Positions 17,009 to 26,189 of a stretch of 64,000 nucleotides of DNA are shown one piece after another. Made by a program: the position numbers and the translations under genes. Every line of letters starts with the position of its first letter. The stretch's first letter is position 1. The notes beneath the pieces are model-generated. The model was not told the DNA's origin, did not search any database, and was given only the letters and a program-made list of their open reading frames with translations. The DNA comes from Dehalococcoidia bacterium (GTDB lineage Bacteria; Chloroflexota; Dehalococcoidia; Lucifugimonadales; SHYT01): NCBI GenBank assembly GCA_009693055.1, contig SHYA01000004.1, forward strand, positions 1-64,000. The letters are read 5' to 3'.

Positions 17009-17794
17009 TTATTGTGCCGTGTACCCTCCGTCTACCACCAGCTCCGCGCCCGTGACGAACGAGGCCTCGTCGGACGCAAGGTAGAGCACCGCGTTGGCGA
17101 TGTCCTCCGGCTTCCCCAATCTGCCGATGGGGTGCAGGCCGCGGATGGAGTCCTTCACCTTCTGGTCGGCGAAGAACGGGTCGGTGAGGGGCGTTTCAAT
17201 GAATCCCGGATGGACGGAGTTGACCCGGATCTTGTACTTCGCCAGGCGCATGGCGGCCGCCTTGGCGAGCAGGCGGATGGAGCCCTTGGAGGCGTTGTAG
17301 GAGTCGCCGAGCCCCTCCTCCATCATGGACTCCATGCCGGGCGGGCTGGTGGGGCCGACCAGGCCGTAGATGGAGGAGATGTTGATGATGGAGCCTCCTC
17401 CCGCGCGCTTCATGTGCTCTACCACGGACTCAATGCCAAGGTAAGGGGCGGTGGAGTTGACCGCCATCACCCTGTTCCACACGTCGAGTTTCGTGTCATT
17501 GGGACCCTTCACGGGGCCAATGCCGGCGTTGTTGACCAGGATGTCCAGCCTGGCGAAGGCGCCGATCACCTTGTCAACCACCCATTTCCACTGCTCCTCT
17601 TTGGTCACGTCCAGGTGGACAAAAATGGCTTCAGCGCCGCCTTCGCGGAGCTCGCGCACCAGTGCCTCACCTTCCTTGTCCAGCAGGTCTGCCACGGCGA
17701 CCTTGGCGCCTTCGCGGGCAAAGACTTTCGCCGTTGCCCCTCCGATGCCCCGCGCCCCTCCCGTAACCAGGCCGACTTTCCCTTTGAGCCGCAT
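17009..17794 (-). CDS. SDR-family NAD(P)-dependent oxidoreductase
   Basis: A 261-residue classical short-chain dehydrogenase/reductase. Cofactor motif TGGARGIG is at about residues 11-18, followed by DVT, NNAGIG, the catalytic Ser in INISSIYG, and YNASK with the catalytic Tyr and Lys. The C-terminus has the usual VDGGYTAQ ending. The Ser-to-Tyr spacing is about 24 residues, roughly ten longer than usual, because of a GPTSPPGMESMMEEG insertion that should lie over the active site. Start is the ATG at 17794 (GGGGGC upstream); the track start adds 17 unlikely residues. Substrate unknown. Adjacent to, but probably not functionally tied to, the ABC exporter. Confidence 0.88.
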   Translation of the reverse strand: MRLKGKVGLVTGGARGIGGATAKVFAREGAKVAVADLLDKEGEALVRELREGGAEAIFVHLDVTKEEQWKWVVDKVIGAFARLDILVNNAGIGPVKGPNDTKLDVWNRVMAVNSTAPYLGIESVVEHMKRAGGGSIINISSIYGLVGPTSPPGMESMMEEGLGDSYNASKGSIRLLAKAAAMRLAKYKIRVNSVHPGFIETPLTDPFFADQKVKDSIRGLHPIGRLGKPEDIANAVLYLASDEASFVTGAELVVDGGYTAQ

Positions 17795-17837
17795 AACGCC
17801 CCCTTTCACTTCGTTCTTATCGTAGCCGCGCGATCGG

Positions 17838-18551
17838 CTAGGCAAGGCTTGGTTTCGCGGAAAGCCGCAGGCGGCCGTCCTCCATCTCCAGCACCCGGTC
17901 GGTCATGCTTGACAGGCGCAGGTCGTGGGTGGCCACCACAACGGTGATGTTCTCCTCCTTGGACACGTCTCGCAACAGGTGCGCGATGGCCTCGCCGGTG
18001 AGCGAGTCCAGCTCTCCGGTCGGCTCGTCCGCGAAGATCACCTGAGGGCGGGCGGCGAGTGCGCGCGCGATGGCGACCCGCTGCTGCTCGCCTCCCGAAA
18101 GCTCGTAAGGGCGGTGATGCGCCCGCTTCCCAAGGCCAACCTGCTTGAGCACCTGGTCCACCCGCTGCCTCCGCTCGCGGGCGCCTACGCCGTTGATGCG
18201 GAGCGGCAGCTCCACATTCTCGTACGCGGAGAGGAGAGGGAGCAGGCCAAAGGACTGAAAGACGAACCCCACTGTTTTGCGCCGCAGCTCCACCGTCTCG
18301 GCTTCGCTGACGCCGGCGAGGTCTCGCCCGTCAAAGAGGATGGACCCGGAGGTTGGCTGGTCGAGCCCGGCCAAAAGGTTCAGCAACGTGGTCTTGCCGG
18401 AGCCGGAGCGTCCGATCAGGGCAATGAACTCGCCCCGGCGGACTTCAAGGCTCACCTGGTCCACGGCAACAACCTGCTGCTTGCCGGTCTGAAATGCTCG
18501 GCTGACGCCGCGCGCTTCAAGCATCGGTGCTTCTGGCCCCCTGACTGCCAT
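17838..18551 (-). CDS. ABC transporter ATP-binding protein (MacB/LolD type)
   Basis: A 237-residue ATPase of the MacB/LolD/FtsE class. Walker A GRSGSGKTT lies near residue 47, with VFQSFGLLPLLSAYENVELPL, signature LSGGEQQRV, Walker [14 protein letters not shown] and ATHDLRL. It powers FtsX-fold permeases that move or extract substrates at the outer face of the membrane rather than importing them. Start ATG 18551 with AGGAGGC upstream. It is the last gene of the four-gene set with a second ATPase and two large permeases. Confidence 0.92.
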   Translation of the reverse strand: MAVRGPEAPMLEARGVSRAFQTGKQQVVAVDQVSLEVRRGEFIALIGRSGSGKTTLLNLLAGLDQPTSGSILFDGRDLAGVSEAETVELRRKTVGFVFQSFGLLPLLSAYENVELPLRINGVGARERRQRVDQVLKQVGLGKRAHHRPYELSGGEQQRVAIARALAARPQVIFADEPTGELDSLTGEAIAHLLRDVSKEENITVVVATHDLRLSSMTDRVLEMEDGRLRLSAKPSLA

Positions 18552-18621
18552 GTGCCTCCTATACGTGGCGGATGCTGAGACTAAGGCATGTTAGCAGACG
18601 CGTCCGCATCCCGGAAGCGCA

Positions 18622-19515
18622 CTACTCCGCAGGCCGGATGACCATCTTGTCTCCCTGGGTTTCCACGATGACGCGGCCCTGGAGGCGGAGCCGGCGCAGC
18701 TGCTCCTCGGGGAGCTGGAGCCTGCCCGCGGCATCCACGAGTACGTACTCCTCCAGCTCGCGTTGCCCCTCGCCGCGGAACGTGGGGCGCATGACGATCT
18801 CCATGCTCAGGCGGCCGTCCCTGATCTGCACCACGCGGTCTACGTAACGGGCGACTCCCGGATAGTGCGTGACGACGATCACGGTTGTCCCGTACTTCTC
18901 CGAGACGGAGCGCAGGCCGGTGAAGACTTCCGCAGCCGTGTGGGTGTCCAGCTCGCCCGTCGGCTCGTCGGCGAGGACAAGGAGCGGCCTGTTGGCGAGG
19001 GCGACCGCGATGGAGACGCGTTGCTGCTCGCCGCCGGAGAGTTGGCTGGGATAGCGGTGCGCCTTGTCCGCGAGGCCCAGCGTCGCCAGAAGCTCCGCAG
19101 CGCGCGCCTTGCGTTCGGCGTCCTCCTTGCCGACCAGGGCCATCGGAAGCGCGACGTTGTCCAGCGCCGTGAGGTAGGGCAGCAGGTTCCTGCTGACGGT
19201 CTGCCAGACAAAGCCGACCTCCCAGCGGCGGTAGGTCACCAGGTCGCGCTCGGTCATCGTGAGCAGGTCACGCTCGCCGACCAGAATGCGCCCCGCGGAC
19301 GGCCGGTCCAGACCCGCCAGGATGTTCAGCAGGGTGGTCTTGCCGCTGCCGCTTGCCCCGACGACCGCGATGACCTCGCCCGCCTGGACCTGCAGGTCCA
19401 GGCCCCTGAGCGCCACCACCTCAAGGTCGGCCCGTTTGTAGATCTTGAACAGGTCCTGGCAGTCCACCACGGCCGCCTTGGTAGGAGGATGCTGTTGGAC
19501 AGGTGTCGTCGTCAT
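18622..19515 (-). CDS. ABC transporter ATP-binding protein with AbrB-like C-terminal tail
   Basis: A 297-residue ATPase starting at ATG 19515, one base after the upstream permease stop. The ATPase core (about residues 17-235) has GASGSGKTT, the Q-loop [24 protein letters not shown] and [13 protein letters not shown]. After the core comes an extra segment of about 50 residues, [22 protein letters not shown] and [12 protein letters not shown], which has the look of a SpoVT/AbrB-type swapped-hairpin domain. I know of no defined role for such a tail; dimerisation or regulation is possible. Coupled to the FtsX-type permease genes upstream. Confidence 0.9.
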   Translation of the reverse strand: MTTTPVQQHPPTKAAVVDCQDLFKIYKRADLEVVALRGLDLQVQAGEVIAVVGASGSGKTTLLNILAGLDRPSAGRILVGERDLLTMTERDLVTYRRWEVGFVWQTVSRNLLPYLTALDNVALPMALVGKEDAERKARAAELLATLGLADKAHRYPSQLSGGEQQRVSIAVALANRPLLVLADEPTGELDTHTAAEVFTGLRSVSEKYGTTVIVVTHYPGVARYVDRVVQIRDGRLSMEIVMRPTFRGEGQRELEEYVLVDAAGRLQLPEEQLRRLRLQGRVIVETQGDKMVIRPAE

Positions 19516-19516
19516 G

Positions 19517-22500
19517 CTAGGTTTCTCCCATCCGCAGGACGCGTTGGATCTCCAGCCGGCCGAGGAGCCACGAGAGGGTGGCAACGGTCGTCACCGCCGC
19601 AATGCCAAGGGCGGCGTACGTGACCCCCAGGATCAACCAGTTGGTCTCCAGTATCATGGGCGGCGTGACTTTTCGTCCGCCTTCCGCCACCTCCAGCAGA
19701 GGGAGCAGCCATCTTCCCAGCTGGAACCCGACAAGACTTCCCACGCCTATCCCCACGCCCGCAATGATGGCTAGGTTGAACCAGACCACGCCGCTCAACT
19801 CTCTACGGGAGAAGCCAAGGGTCCGGAGGAGTGCGTACTCCGTCTGGTGCTCCCGGGCGTCAATGTAGCTGTAGAGGAGCAGTCCGGAAACGCTGGCGAG
19901 CACCACGGTGAGGAAGGCGAGGGCGAGCAAGCTGCTCCAGCCGGCGGTGACGAGCGGGTCTGCCTCGCGCGTGGCCACTTCGTAGTGAGCGTCCTCCGCT
20001 GAATAGACCCAGAATCCTTGGGAGAGAACGGCCTGCGTGATCGCCTTGCCGTCCAACGCGTCCTGTGCCACGGTCCTGACCCACGTTTCGCCGTTGGGCC
20101 GGAACGGCTGCGAGGCGTGCAGCGCGGCGAAGGGCCCGATGCGGCTGATGTCCACCACCACAAACGCCTCCCGGTCCGGGTAGACGGTGGGGAAGTAGTC
20201 TAACTGGCCGACGACGTGGAACGGCGCGTACGCGCCGAAGGCCCACACGGTGGTCGTGTCGTCCACCTTCGCCCCGGCGCGCCTGAGGAACTCCGGGCTT
20301 GCGAGCACCGGCATAGCCGCTTCTTCCCCGTACCGGAGGCCGCGGATGCCTGCGCCGCCGGCGCTCCAGGTCAGCGCGACGCTGCGCCTGCCTTCCCGCC
20401 CGACGGACTCGCTGGACTCAAGCGTTACGGGGGCGGTCGCGCCGTAGTCCTGAAGCACCCGCCAAGCGCCAAGCTCCTGGAAGTCCGAGAGTGCCCCGCT
20501 GTTTCCGGTCGTCGTGACGGCCCGCAGGTCGTCCAGGTAGATCGCGCCGGGACGCAGGGCGCCACGCACGGGCCGGGCCACGATGCCGACGAGGGAGTAC
20601 GGTGGCTCGTAGTGAACGGTCGGCATTCCGCTCCTCTGGCCTCCGAGCTGGGAAGGCGCCACCGTTGCCTTCAGCGGCTGCCAGCCCTGAGCGGTAACGA
20701 TGCCAAAGGTGGCGTCAAAGAAGTACCCCTGGCGGTCTTGGAGTCTTGCCGAAATCTGCAAGGTCGGCGAGTTGTACCGCACGAGCGCCCAGACGGTGAG
20801 CTCCCGGGTGTCTGGTGGGAGTTCTATTCCGGATGATGTAGGTGGCTCCGCTTGAGAGAGCGCGTCCGTGAGTGAGGTCTTGAAAAAGTCGGGCCGGGAC
20901 CAAGCGGAACGGGTAAAACTCTCAGGGTCAATCGCCATGACCGTCACGCCGGCGCCGAATCCGGTGCTCGTGGTCCAGCCGTCTGCCCGCGCCACGTCCG
21001 AGGAATCGGCCACGCCCGGCAGGGCGGCCAGGCCCGCAGCGGGTCCGTTTCCAAGGAGGGTCAAGGCGCCTCCGGCGTGTTCCACGCGGAGGTCTGCGCC
21101 CACCTCGTAGCGGACCCGGTCGTCCTGGCTGCGGTCCAGGCTGGCGCTTACGGTGGCCCCAACCACGCCCAATCCGGTCGCCAGCAGCAACAGCAGGACG
21201 AGCAGCCCGGCGGGGACGGGATCGCGCGCCAGACGGCGCGAGGCCTGGAGTAGCCAGGGTGGCGCCATGGGAGGCAGCAGACGCGCCACGAGCAGCGTTG
21301 CGAAGGGGAACACCCGAAGCAGGAGCAGTCCGATAGCCACGAGGCCGAGAATGGGGCCAAGCAGCAGGGAGAAGTCCAGTTGCAGCCCTTCGCTGCCCAA
21401 GCGCTGGACCAGGAAGGTATTTTCATCCCGGATCTGCCACCAGAGGAAACCGACAACGGCGAGCAGAAGAACGTCAAGGAAGCGGCGCTGGATGAGGAGC
21501 GTGCCGGCGGGCCGTGCCTGGCTTTGGCGGACCTCCACAATGGTGCGATGCGCGGCGACAAACGCGGCGATACCGATGACGGCCACGGCGAGGAGCGCTC
21601 CGGCGGCGCCCAGGAGGTACGCCTGCCAGGAGAATGTGGCGCCCACCAGTCCCCCGGCGCCGAGCTGGTTGGAGGCTACGCGGTCGGTTACGGCCACCAT
21701 CACCATCGCCAGCACGGGGCCCAGCGCTAGGGCGGGCGCAGCCATGAATAGTCCTTCAACGAGCGCCAAGGAGGCAATCTGGCGGTTGGTGGAGCCGCGC
21801 GCTTTGAGCAGGGCGGTTTCCGCTGTCCGCTCGCGAGCGAGGAGTCCGGCCACGAGGAAGAGGTAGTACATGAGCGTGCCGACGACCAGGAAAATGACGA
21901 CGAAGAGCGGAAGGCGCCCAAGGACGAGCCGGTCTTTGTAGCGGTCCAGCACTTCGGGGAGGTCTGTGGCGGTGGAGCTGGACTCCAGGCTCCGGGCGTG
22001 GGAGATGGCGCTCTGCATGGCGGCCTTGAGCCTGTCCGCCTGTGAGGCTTCGATCCCCTCCTTGTTCAGGTAGAAGTACCAGTGGAACGACGAGTTCATG
22101 GTGCCGTAGGTCGCGCTCACGAAGCGGAAGAGCGCATCCTCCGTGGTGAACATCGGCGCCCACAGCCAGCGAGACGAGGTGTTGCTCAGCTTCTCTTTGG
22201 AGCCGAACCAGTACTCCTCTTGCGGGTCGGTCGCCTGGATGATGCCGACCACGCGCGGCTTGACGGAGCGGCTGGGATCTCCAAGGATCGCCACGTAAGC
22301 GTCAAGTGTGTCTCCCACAGCGATGTCTAAAGCCTGCGCGGCAACCGCTTCAAGAGCGACCTCCAGCTCCGCGGCGCCTGGGGAAGGCAACCGCCCTTCC
22401 ACCACCTGGACGTGCCCTTCAAGCCCGCTCATGGACTGGAGAGGTCCGCGGGGGCGGCTGTCCTCCGGCGTTTCCCAGGCTTCCCGGCCCTGCAAGAACA

Positions 22501-22849
22501 GTGTTGGGCTCTGGATGTACGCGGTCGTGTCCGCTAGGAATGGTTGGAGGGGCCGCTGCACCTCATCGCGGACGAAGCGGCTGTTCGCCGAGAACATCTG
22601 CTGGTCCGTAGGCCCGAACAGCTCGACCCGCAGGTTGACCGATTGCGCCGCGCTGGTCTTGAGGGTGTGCCGCAGCGCCGCCTGGTTGAGGACCGCTGAG
22701 TAGATAACGCCGCTGGCGAGCAGCGCCCCGGCCAAGACCATGCCGAACGCGACCGCGGCCTGAAGGCGCCAGTCGCTGCGCAGCCGCCGCCTTGCGAGCA
22801 GGGACGCGGCACTGAGCAGCGCCCACCAGTTGTTGCCGTTCCGATTCAT
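19517..22849 (-). CDS. Large FtsX-like ABC permease
   Basis: A 1,110-residue permease. An N-terminal membrane helix (about residues 20-42) is followed by a large outside domain of about 300 residues, a central group of FtsX helices (about residues 345-600), a second outside domain of about 350 residues, and a C-terminal group of three helices ending in RVLRMGET. This duplicated FtsX arrangement is seen in lipoprotein-handling and macrolide-type exporters. The start is the ATG at 22849, overlapping the previous permease stop as ATGA; the track start adds 67 residues from the neighbour. It pairs with the homologous permease upstream and the two ATPases downstream. Confidence 0.9.
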   Translation of the reverse strand: MNRNGNNWWALLSAASLLARRRLRSDWRLQAAVAFGMVLAGALLASGVIYSAVLNQAALRHTLKTSAAQSVNLRVELFGPTDQQMFSANSRFVRDEVQRPLQPFLADTTAYIQSPTLFLQGREAWETPEDSRPRGPLQSMSGLEGHVQVVEGRLPSPGAAELEVALEAVAAQALDIAVGDTLDAYVAILGDPSRSVKPRVVGIIQATDPQEEYWFGSKEKLSNTSSRWLWAPMFTTEDALFRFVSATYGTMNSSFHWYFYLNKEGIEASQADRLKAAMQSAISHARSLESSSTATDLPEVLDRYKDRLVLGRLPLFVVIFLVVGTLMYYLFLVAGLLARERTAETALLKARGSTNRQIASLALVEGLFMAAPALALGPVLAMVMVAVTDRVASNQLGAGGLVGATFSWQAYLLGAAGALLAVAVIGIAAFVAAHRTIVEVRQSQARPAGTLLIQRRFLDVLLLAVVGFLWWQIRDENTFLVQRLGSEGLQLDFSLLLGPILGLVAIGLLLLRVFPFATLLVARLLPPMAPPWLLQASRRLARDPVPAGLLVLLLLLATGLGVVGATVSASLDRSQDDRVRYEVGADLRVEHAGGALTLLGNGPAAGLAALPGVADSSDVARADGWTTSTGFGAGVTVMAIDPESFTRSAWSRPDFFKTSLTDALSQAEPPTSSGIELPPDTRELTVWALVRYNSPTLQISARLQDRQGYFFDATFGIVTAQGWQPLKATVAPSQLGGQRSGMPTVHYEPPYSLVGIVARPVRGALRPGAIYLDDLRAVTTTGNSGALSDFQELGAWRVLQDYGATAPVTLESSESVGREGRRSVALTWSAGGAGIRGLRYGEEAAMPVLASPEFLRRAGAKVDDTTTVWAFGAYAPFHVVGQLDYFPTVYPDREAFVVVDISRIGPFAALHASQPFRPNGETWVRTVAQDALDGKAITQAVLSQGFWVYSAEDAHYEVATREADPLVTAGWSSLLALAFLTVVLASVSGLLLYSYIDAREHQTEYALLRTLGFSRRELSGVVWFNLAIIAGVGIGVGSLVGFQLGRWLLPLLEVAEGGRKVTPPMILETNWLILGVTYAALGIAAVTTVATLSWLLGRLEIQRVLRMGET

Positions 22850-25800
22850 TCTGCGCTCCTCAGGACGCTGCTCGCTCTCATGCGCCAGGTTGCAAGAAGG
22901 GCAACGGCGGCCGCCAGCCCCGCCGCAACGACTGCCCCCGCGATGGCCAGGCCGCTCAGGGTGCCGTCTATGCTGAGGGACACCGGCGGCAGAGACGCTT
23001 CCGTAAGGCCTTGGGCTGAGAGGTAACCAAGCGCCCAGCGCCCGATCCACAGGCCGATGCCCACGCCCGCAAGGATGCCGATGACGCCCACGACGGCGAA
23101 CTCAAAGGCCACGAGCGCGAAGACGTTCATGCGAGAGAACCCCAGCGTCTCCAGAACGGCCAGCTCCACCCGGCCCGTCTGGACGAGCAGGGCCGCGAAC
23201 AGCAGAAGCCCCAAGATGGCCGTGCCGGCGAGGGCAAGAAGGCTCAGGAGGACCAGGCTCCGCCAGCCTCCAGCGGTGAGGGGGTCTTGCTTTGCCGCGT
23301 CTGCCTCCGCGCGGCTGTCGGTGAGCGCCATGCTCGGGGGAAGCGCCTCCCTGATTGCGGCGATCGTGCTCTCCGCTGGGGCGCCGGGTTCCAGACCCAG
23401 CCAAAGCTGGTTCGGGTACTCCACGACGCCGTACGGCATGGCGTCCGCGTACCGCAAATAGTGTTCGGTGCTGAGGACAAGGAACGAGCCTCTGCGTGGG
23501 TCCAGGGGCGGAAAGAACTTGGCCGTCTCAGCGACGCGAACAGGGATTAGGACTCGGTTGATGGACACGAGCAGCTCATCCCCGATGTTGAAAGGAGGGC
23601 CGGCGACCACCGGGAGCGGGGTTGGGACCACCGGCAGGATGACGCCGCGAAGGTCCTGGCTGATCGCTGCGGGCCAGTCAAACGCCAGCGCCCCTCCGTC
23701 GCGCGCCTGCGAAGGCCCCACCTGGCGTACGGTGTCCTCCGCCAGGTACGGCGTTGGGAACGTGACCCATGGGCCGGCGCGGTCAAACGCATCAACGACC
23801 GTAGTCCCGCCTGGGCCGATGGCGGACAGGTCGTCCAGGAGAAGCTGCCCCGTCCCGGATTTGCCCAGGGAGCCCGTCGTCAAGAAGAAGCTTAGGACGC
23901 TGAATGGCCTGACCGCCACCCCATCTTCCGGGAAGGACGCGCTGAAGAAACGCCAGTCGGGGATTGCCAGCTCGCCCAGGAACAAGTCGCGCGCCGCCCC
24001 ATTGGCGCCGACGAGATGCACCCACAGGTTAAGGCCGTCAAAACGCCTGCTGGGCCGGGTCCAGACACCCACCTCCTGGGCGTCTGACGGCAGCGGGATG
24101 CCTACGTTGGGCGGCACGGGCGCTTTCAGCGGGTCCATGAGGCCCTTCAGGCTTTTGGTGGCGAAGTCGCTTCGGAACCAGGCCGTTTCAGCAAACGTCT
24201 CCGGGTCAACGGAGAGCACCTCCATCGTCATCGTCGGTCCGCCTTTGACCAAGGAACCCGTGGTCCGGACCACGGGGCTGACCGCCCGCACCTCGGGTAT
24301 GTCCGAGAGAGCGGCGATGCTCGCCGCGAGCTGGGCGCTGGGAAGGGGGAAGGACGTGGATGCCACAACTTCTCCGCCCACCTTGTAGAGGCTCTGGGAG
24401 CTCCGGGCGTCCTGGAGCGTGGCGGAGAACATGGCGCCGAAGATTCCGAGGGCGATGGAGAGGGTGAGCAGCAGGCAAAGGGCGCTGTAGAGGCTGGCGT
24501 CGCGCGCCACACGCCGCAGGCCGTGCAGGAGCCAAGGTGCGGCGAGCCGCTCCGCTGCCTTCGCCAGGAGCCTGGTTACCATGGGGAAGGCCCGAAGCAT
24601 CACGAGGGCCGCCGCGAACAGCCCCAACGCGGGGCCGACCAAGGTCAGCGGCGACACGTCCACTCCTTCGCCGACGAGCTGAGACGTGATGAACCCTCCG
24701 CGTCCCCGGAGCTGCCACCACGCAAGGCCGACCATGGCGAGCAGAAGGAGGTCAATGTGATACCGGTGGAGAGCAAGGGTCGTTGCGGGGCGGGACCGTT
24801 CACGCAGAGAAGATGCCACGCTCCCAAGCCCGGCCAGGAGACTCGCGGAACTCAGCACGGCAAGAGCGAGCAGTCCCACCAGCGTGCTCAAGCCATAGCT
24901 CGTCAGTGTGATGCTGGGGAGCGTGCTCACGGCGCCACCAAACAGGCTGGCGCCGAAGGGATACCGGACAAGAAGGAACGCCAGCGGCGGCCCCAGGGCT
25001 ACCGCGGGCAAAACGACGAGCATCGCCTCGCCGATGCCAAAGAGCAGCACCGTCTGAAGCAGGCTCGCCCCGCGGCTTCGGAGCAGGATGACCTCGTGCC
25101 CTCGGGACCGGGCCAGCATGCCGCTCACAACCCAGAGGTAGTACAACAGCACGCTAACGACGAGCGCGGCGAAGAGGAAGATGGGCACTTGCGCGAGGTT
25201 CAGTCGCTCCTGGTAGACGTCCAGTTGCCTGTCCAGGGAGGTTAGGAGCAGCGACCGCGGGTACAGATTGTTGACGTCGTGTTCCAGGGAGCTCAGACCA
25301 CTGGTTACTCCCCCGATGCTGCTGGTGGAGACCGAGTCGGAATCGAGGTAAAGGCGCCACCAGAAGCTGCCGGGCATGGTTGGGTAGCGCGCGGCAATGG
25401 ACGCGAAGAAGTCCCGCTCGGGGATAAACATCGGAATGAAGGGGCCCTGCATCGTCTCAATGAGGCGGAAGAGCCTCACGTCGCCGAGCCAGTACTCCTC
25501 CTTAGGGTCGGTGGGGACAGCGATGCCCACGATCGTGAGCAGGAGGGCGTCTGAAGCGGGGGAGTCGGGAGGGCGGACGTCAACTTCAAATCCCACGTCC
25601 CACTGGACGCGCCGCGCCAGCTCCTGGCCCACGACGACCTCCAGCCTGCCGGGCTCGGCCGTGGGTTGGGATAGTTGCGGCCAGCGCCCTCTGACGAGGG
25701 TGGAGTGCTCCTGGAACGCGGTTTGGAAGAAGACGAACCCCTGGAGACCCGGCCGGCTGCGAGCAGGTTCAACCATCGTGACAGTTTCTGTGCGGCCGAA

Positions 25801-26112
25801 CCGGTGCTGTTCCAGCAGGAGGCCGCCCAGCCGCTTGCTAACACTTCCCTCTACGGCGGTCTGGAGCGAGCGGTACTCTTTTTCGCCGAGCGGGCGATCG
25901 CTGATGACCAACTGGGCGTTCAGGGTGTCTTGCGGCGCGGTGCGGAGCGCGTGCTGGAGTCCGCGTTCGGCGAGCGTGTCATTGTAGAGGCTAGTAGCGG
26001 CGATGACCGTGGTGCCCAAGAGCACCGCGACGAATGAGACGAGCAGCAGCCGCCACGACGCTCGCAGCCGACGTCCCGTGAGCCACAGCAGGAACGTGCG
26101 CATCCGCCTCAT
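22846..26112 (-). CDS. Large FtsX-like ABC permease (paralogue)
   Basis: A 1,088-residue permease with the same layout as its neighbour: an N-terminal helix (residues 20-42, LLLVSFVAVLLGTTVIAATS), a first outside domain, central helices, a second outside domain and three C-terminal helices before MRASSVLRSAE. Both permeases share WWRLYL/WYFYLN, RSRG/KARG and ETLGFSR/RTLGFSR segments, so they are paralogues that could form a heterodimer. Start ATG 26112 (an in-frame ATG three codons later is possible). First gene of the exporter set; no obvious substrate gene is linked. Confidence 0.9.
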   Translation of the reverse strand: MRRMRTFLLWLTGRRLRASWRLLLVSFVAVLLGTTVIAATSLYNDTLAERGLQHALRTAPQDTLNAQLVISDRPLGEKEYRSLQTAVEGSVSKRLGGLLLEQHRFGRTETVTMVEPARSRPGLQGFVFFQTAFQEHSTLVRGRWPQLSQPTAEPGRLEVVVGQELARRVQWDVGFEVDVRPPDSPASDALLLTIVGIAVPTDPKEEYWLGDVRLFRLIETMQGPFIPMFIPERDFFASIAARYPTMPGSFWWRLYLDSDSVSTSSIGGVTSGLSSLEHDVNNLYPRSLLLTSLDRQLDVYQERLNLAQVPIFLFAALVVSVLLYYLWVVSGMLARSRGHEVILLRSRGASLLQTVLLFGIGEAMLVVLPAVALGPPLAFLLVRYPFGASLFGGAVSTLPSITLTSYGLSTLVGLLALAVLSSASLLAGLGSVASSLRERSRPATTLALHRYHIDLLLLAMVGLAWWQLRGRGGFITSQLVGEGVDVSPLTLVGPALGLFAAALVMLRAFPMVTRLLAKAAERLAAPWLLHGLRRVARDASLYSALCLLLTLSIALGIFGAMFSATLQDARSSQSLYKVGGEVVASTSFPLPSAQLAASIAALSDIPEVRAVSPVVRTTGSLVKGGPTMTMEVLSVDPETFAETAWFRSDFATKSLKGLMDPLKAPVPPNVGIPLPSDAQEVGVWTRPSRRFDGLNLWVHLVGANGAARDLFLGELAIPDWRFFSASFPEDGVAVRPFSVLSFFLTTGSLGKSGTGQLLLDDLSAIGPGGTTVVDAFDRAGPWVTFPTPYLAEDTVRQVGPSQARDGGALAFDWPAAISQDLRGVILPVVPTPLPVVAGPPFNIGDELLVSINRVLIPVRVAETAKFFPPLDPRRGSFLVLSTEHYLRYADAMPYGVVEYPNQLWLGLEPGAPAESTIAAIREALPPSMALTDSRAEADAAKQDPLTAGGWRSLVLLSLLALAGTAILGLLLFAALLVQTGRVELAVLETLGFSRMNVFALVAFEFAVVGVIGILAGVGIGLWIGRWALGYLSAQGLTEASLPPVSLSIDGTLSGLAIAGAVVAAGLAAAVALLATWRMRASSVLRSAE

Positions 26113-26189
26113 CGCTTAAGGCGCTCCTGTGGGGGCCGTCTGCGCGGGCGGGGGGAGGTCTGCCACGAACGAGCACATGCGTTTCACAC

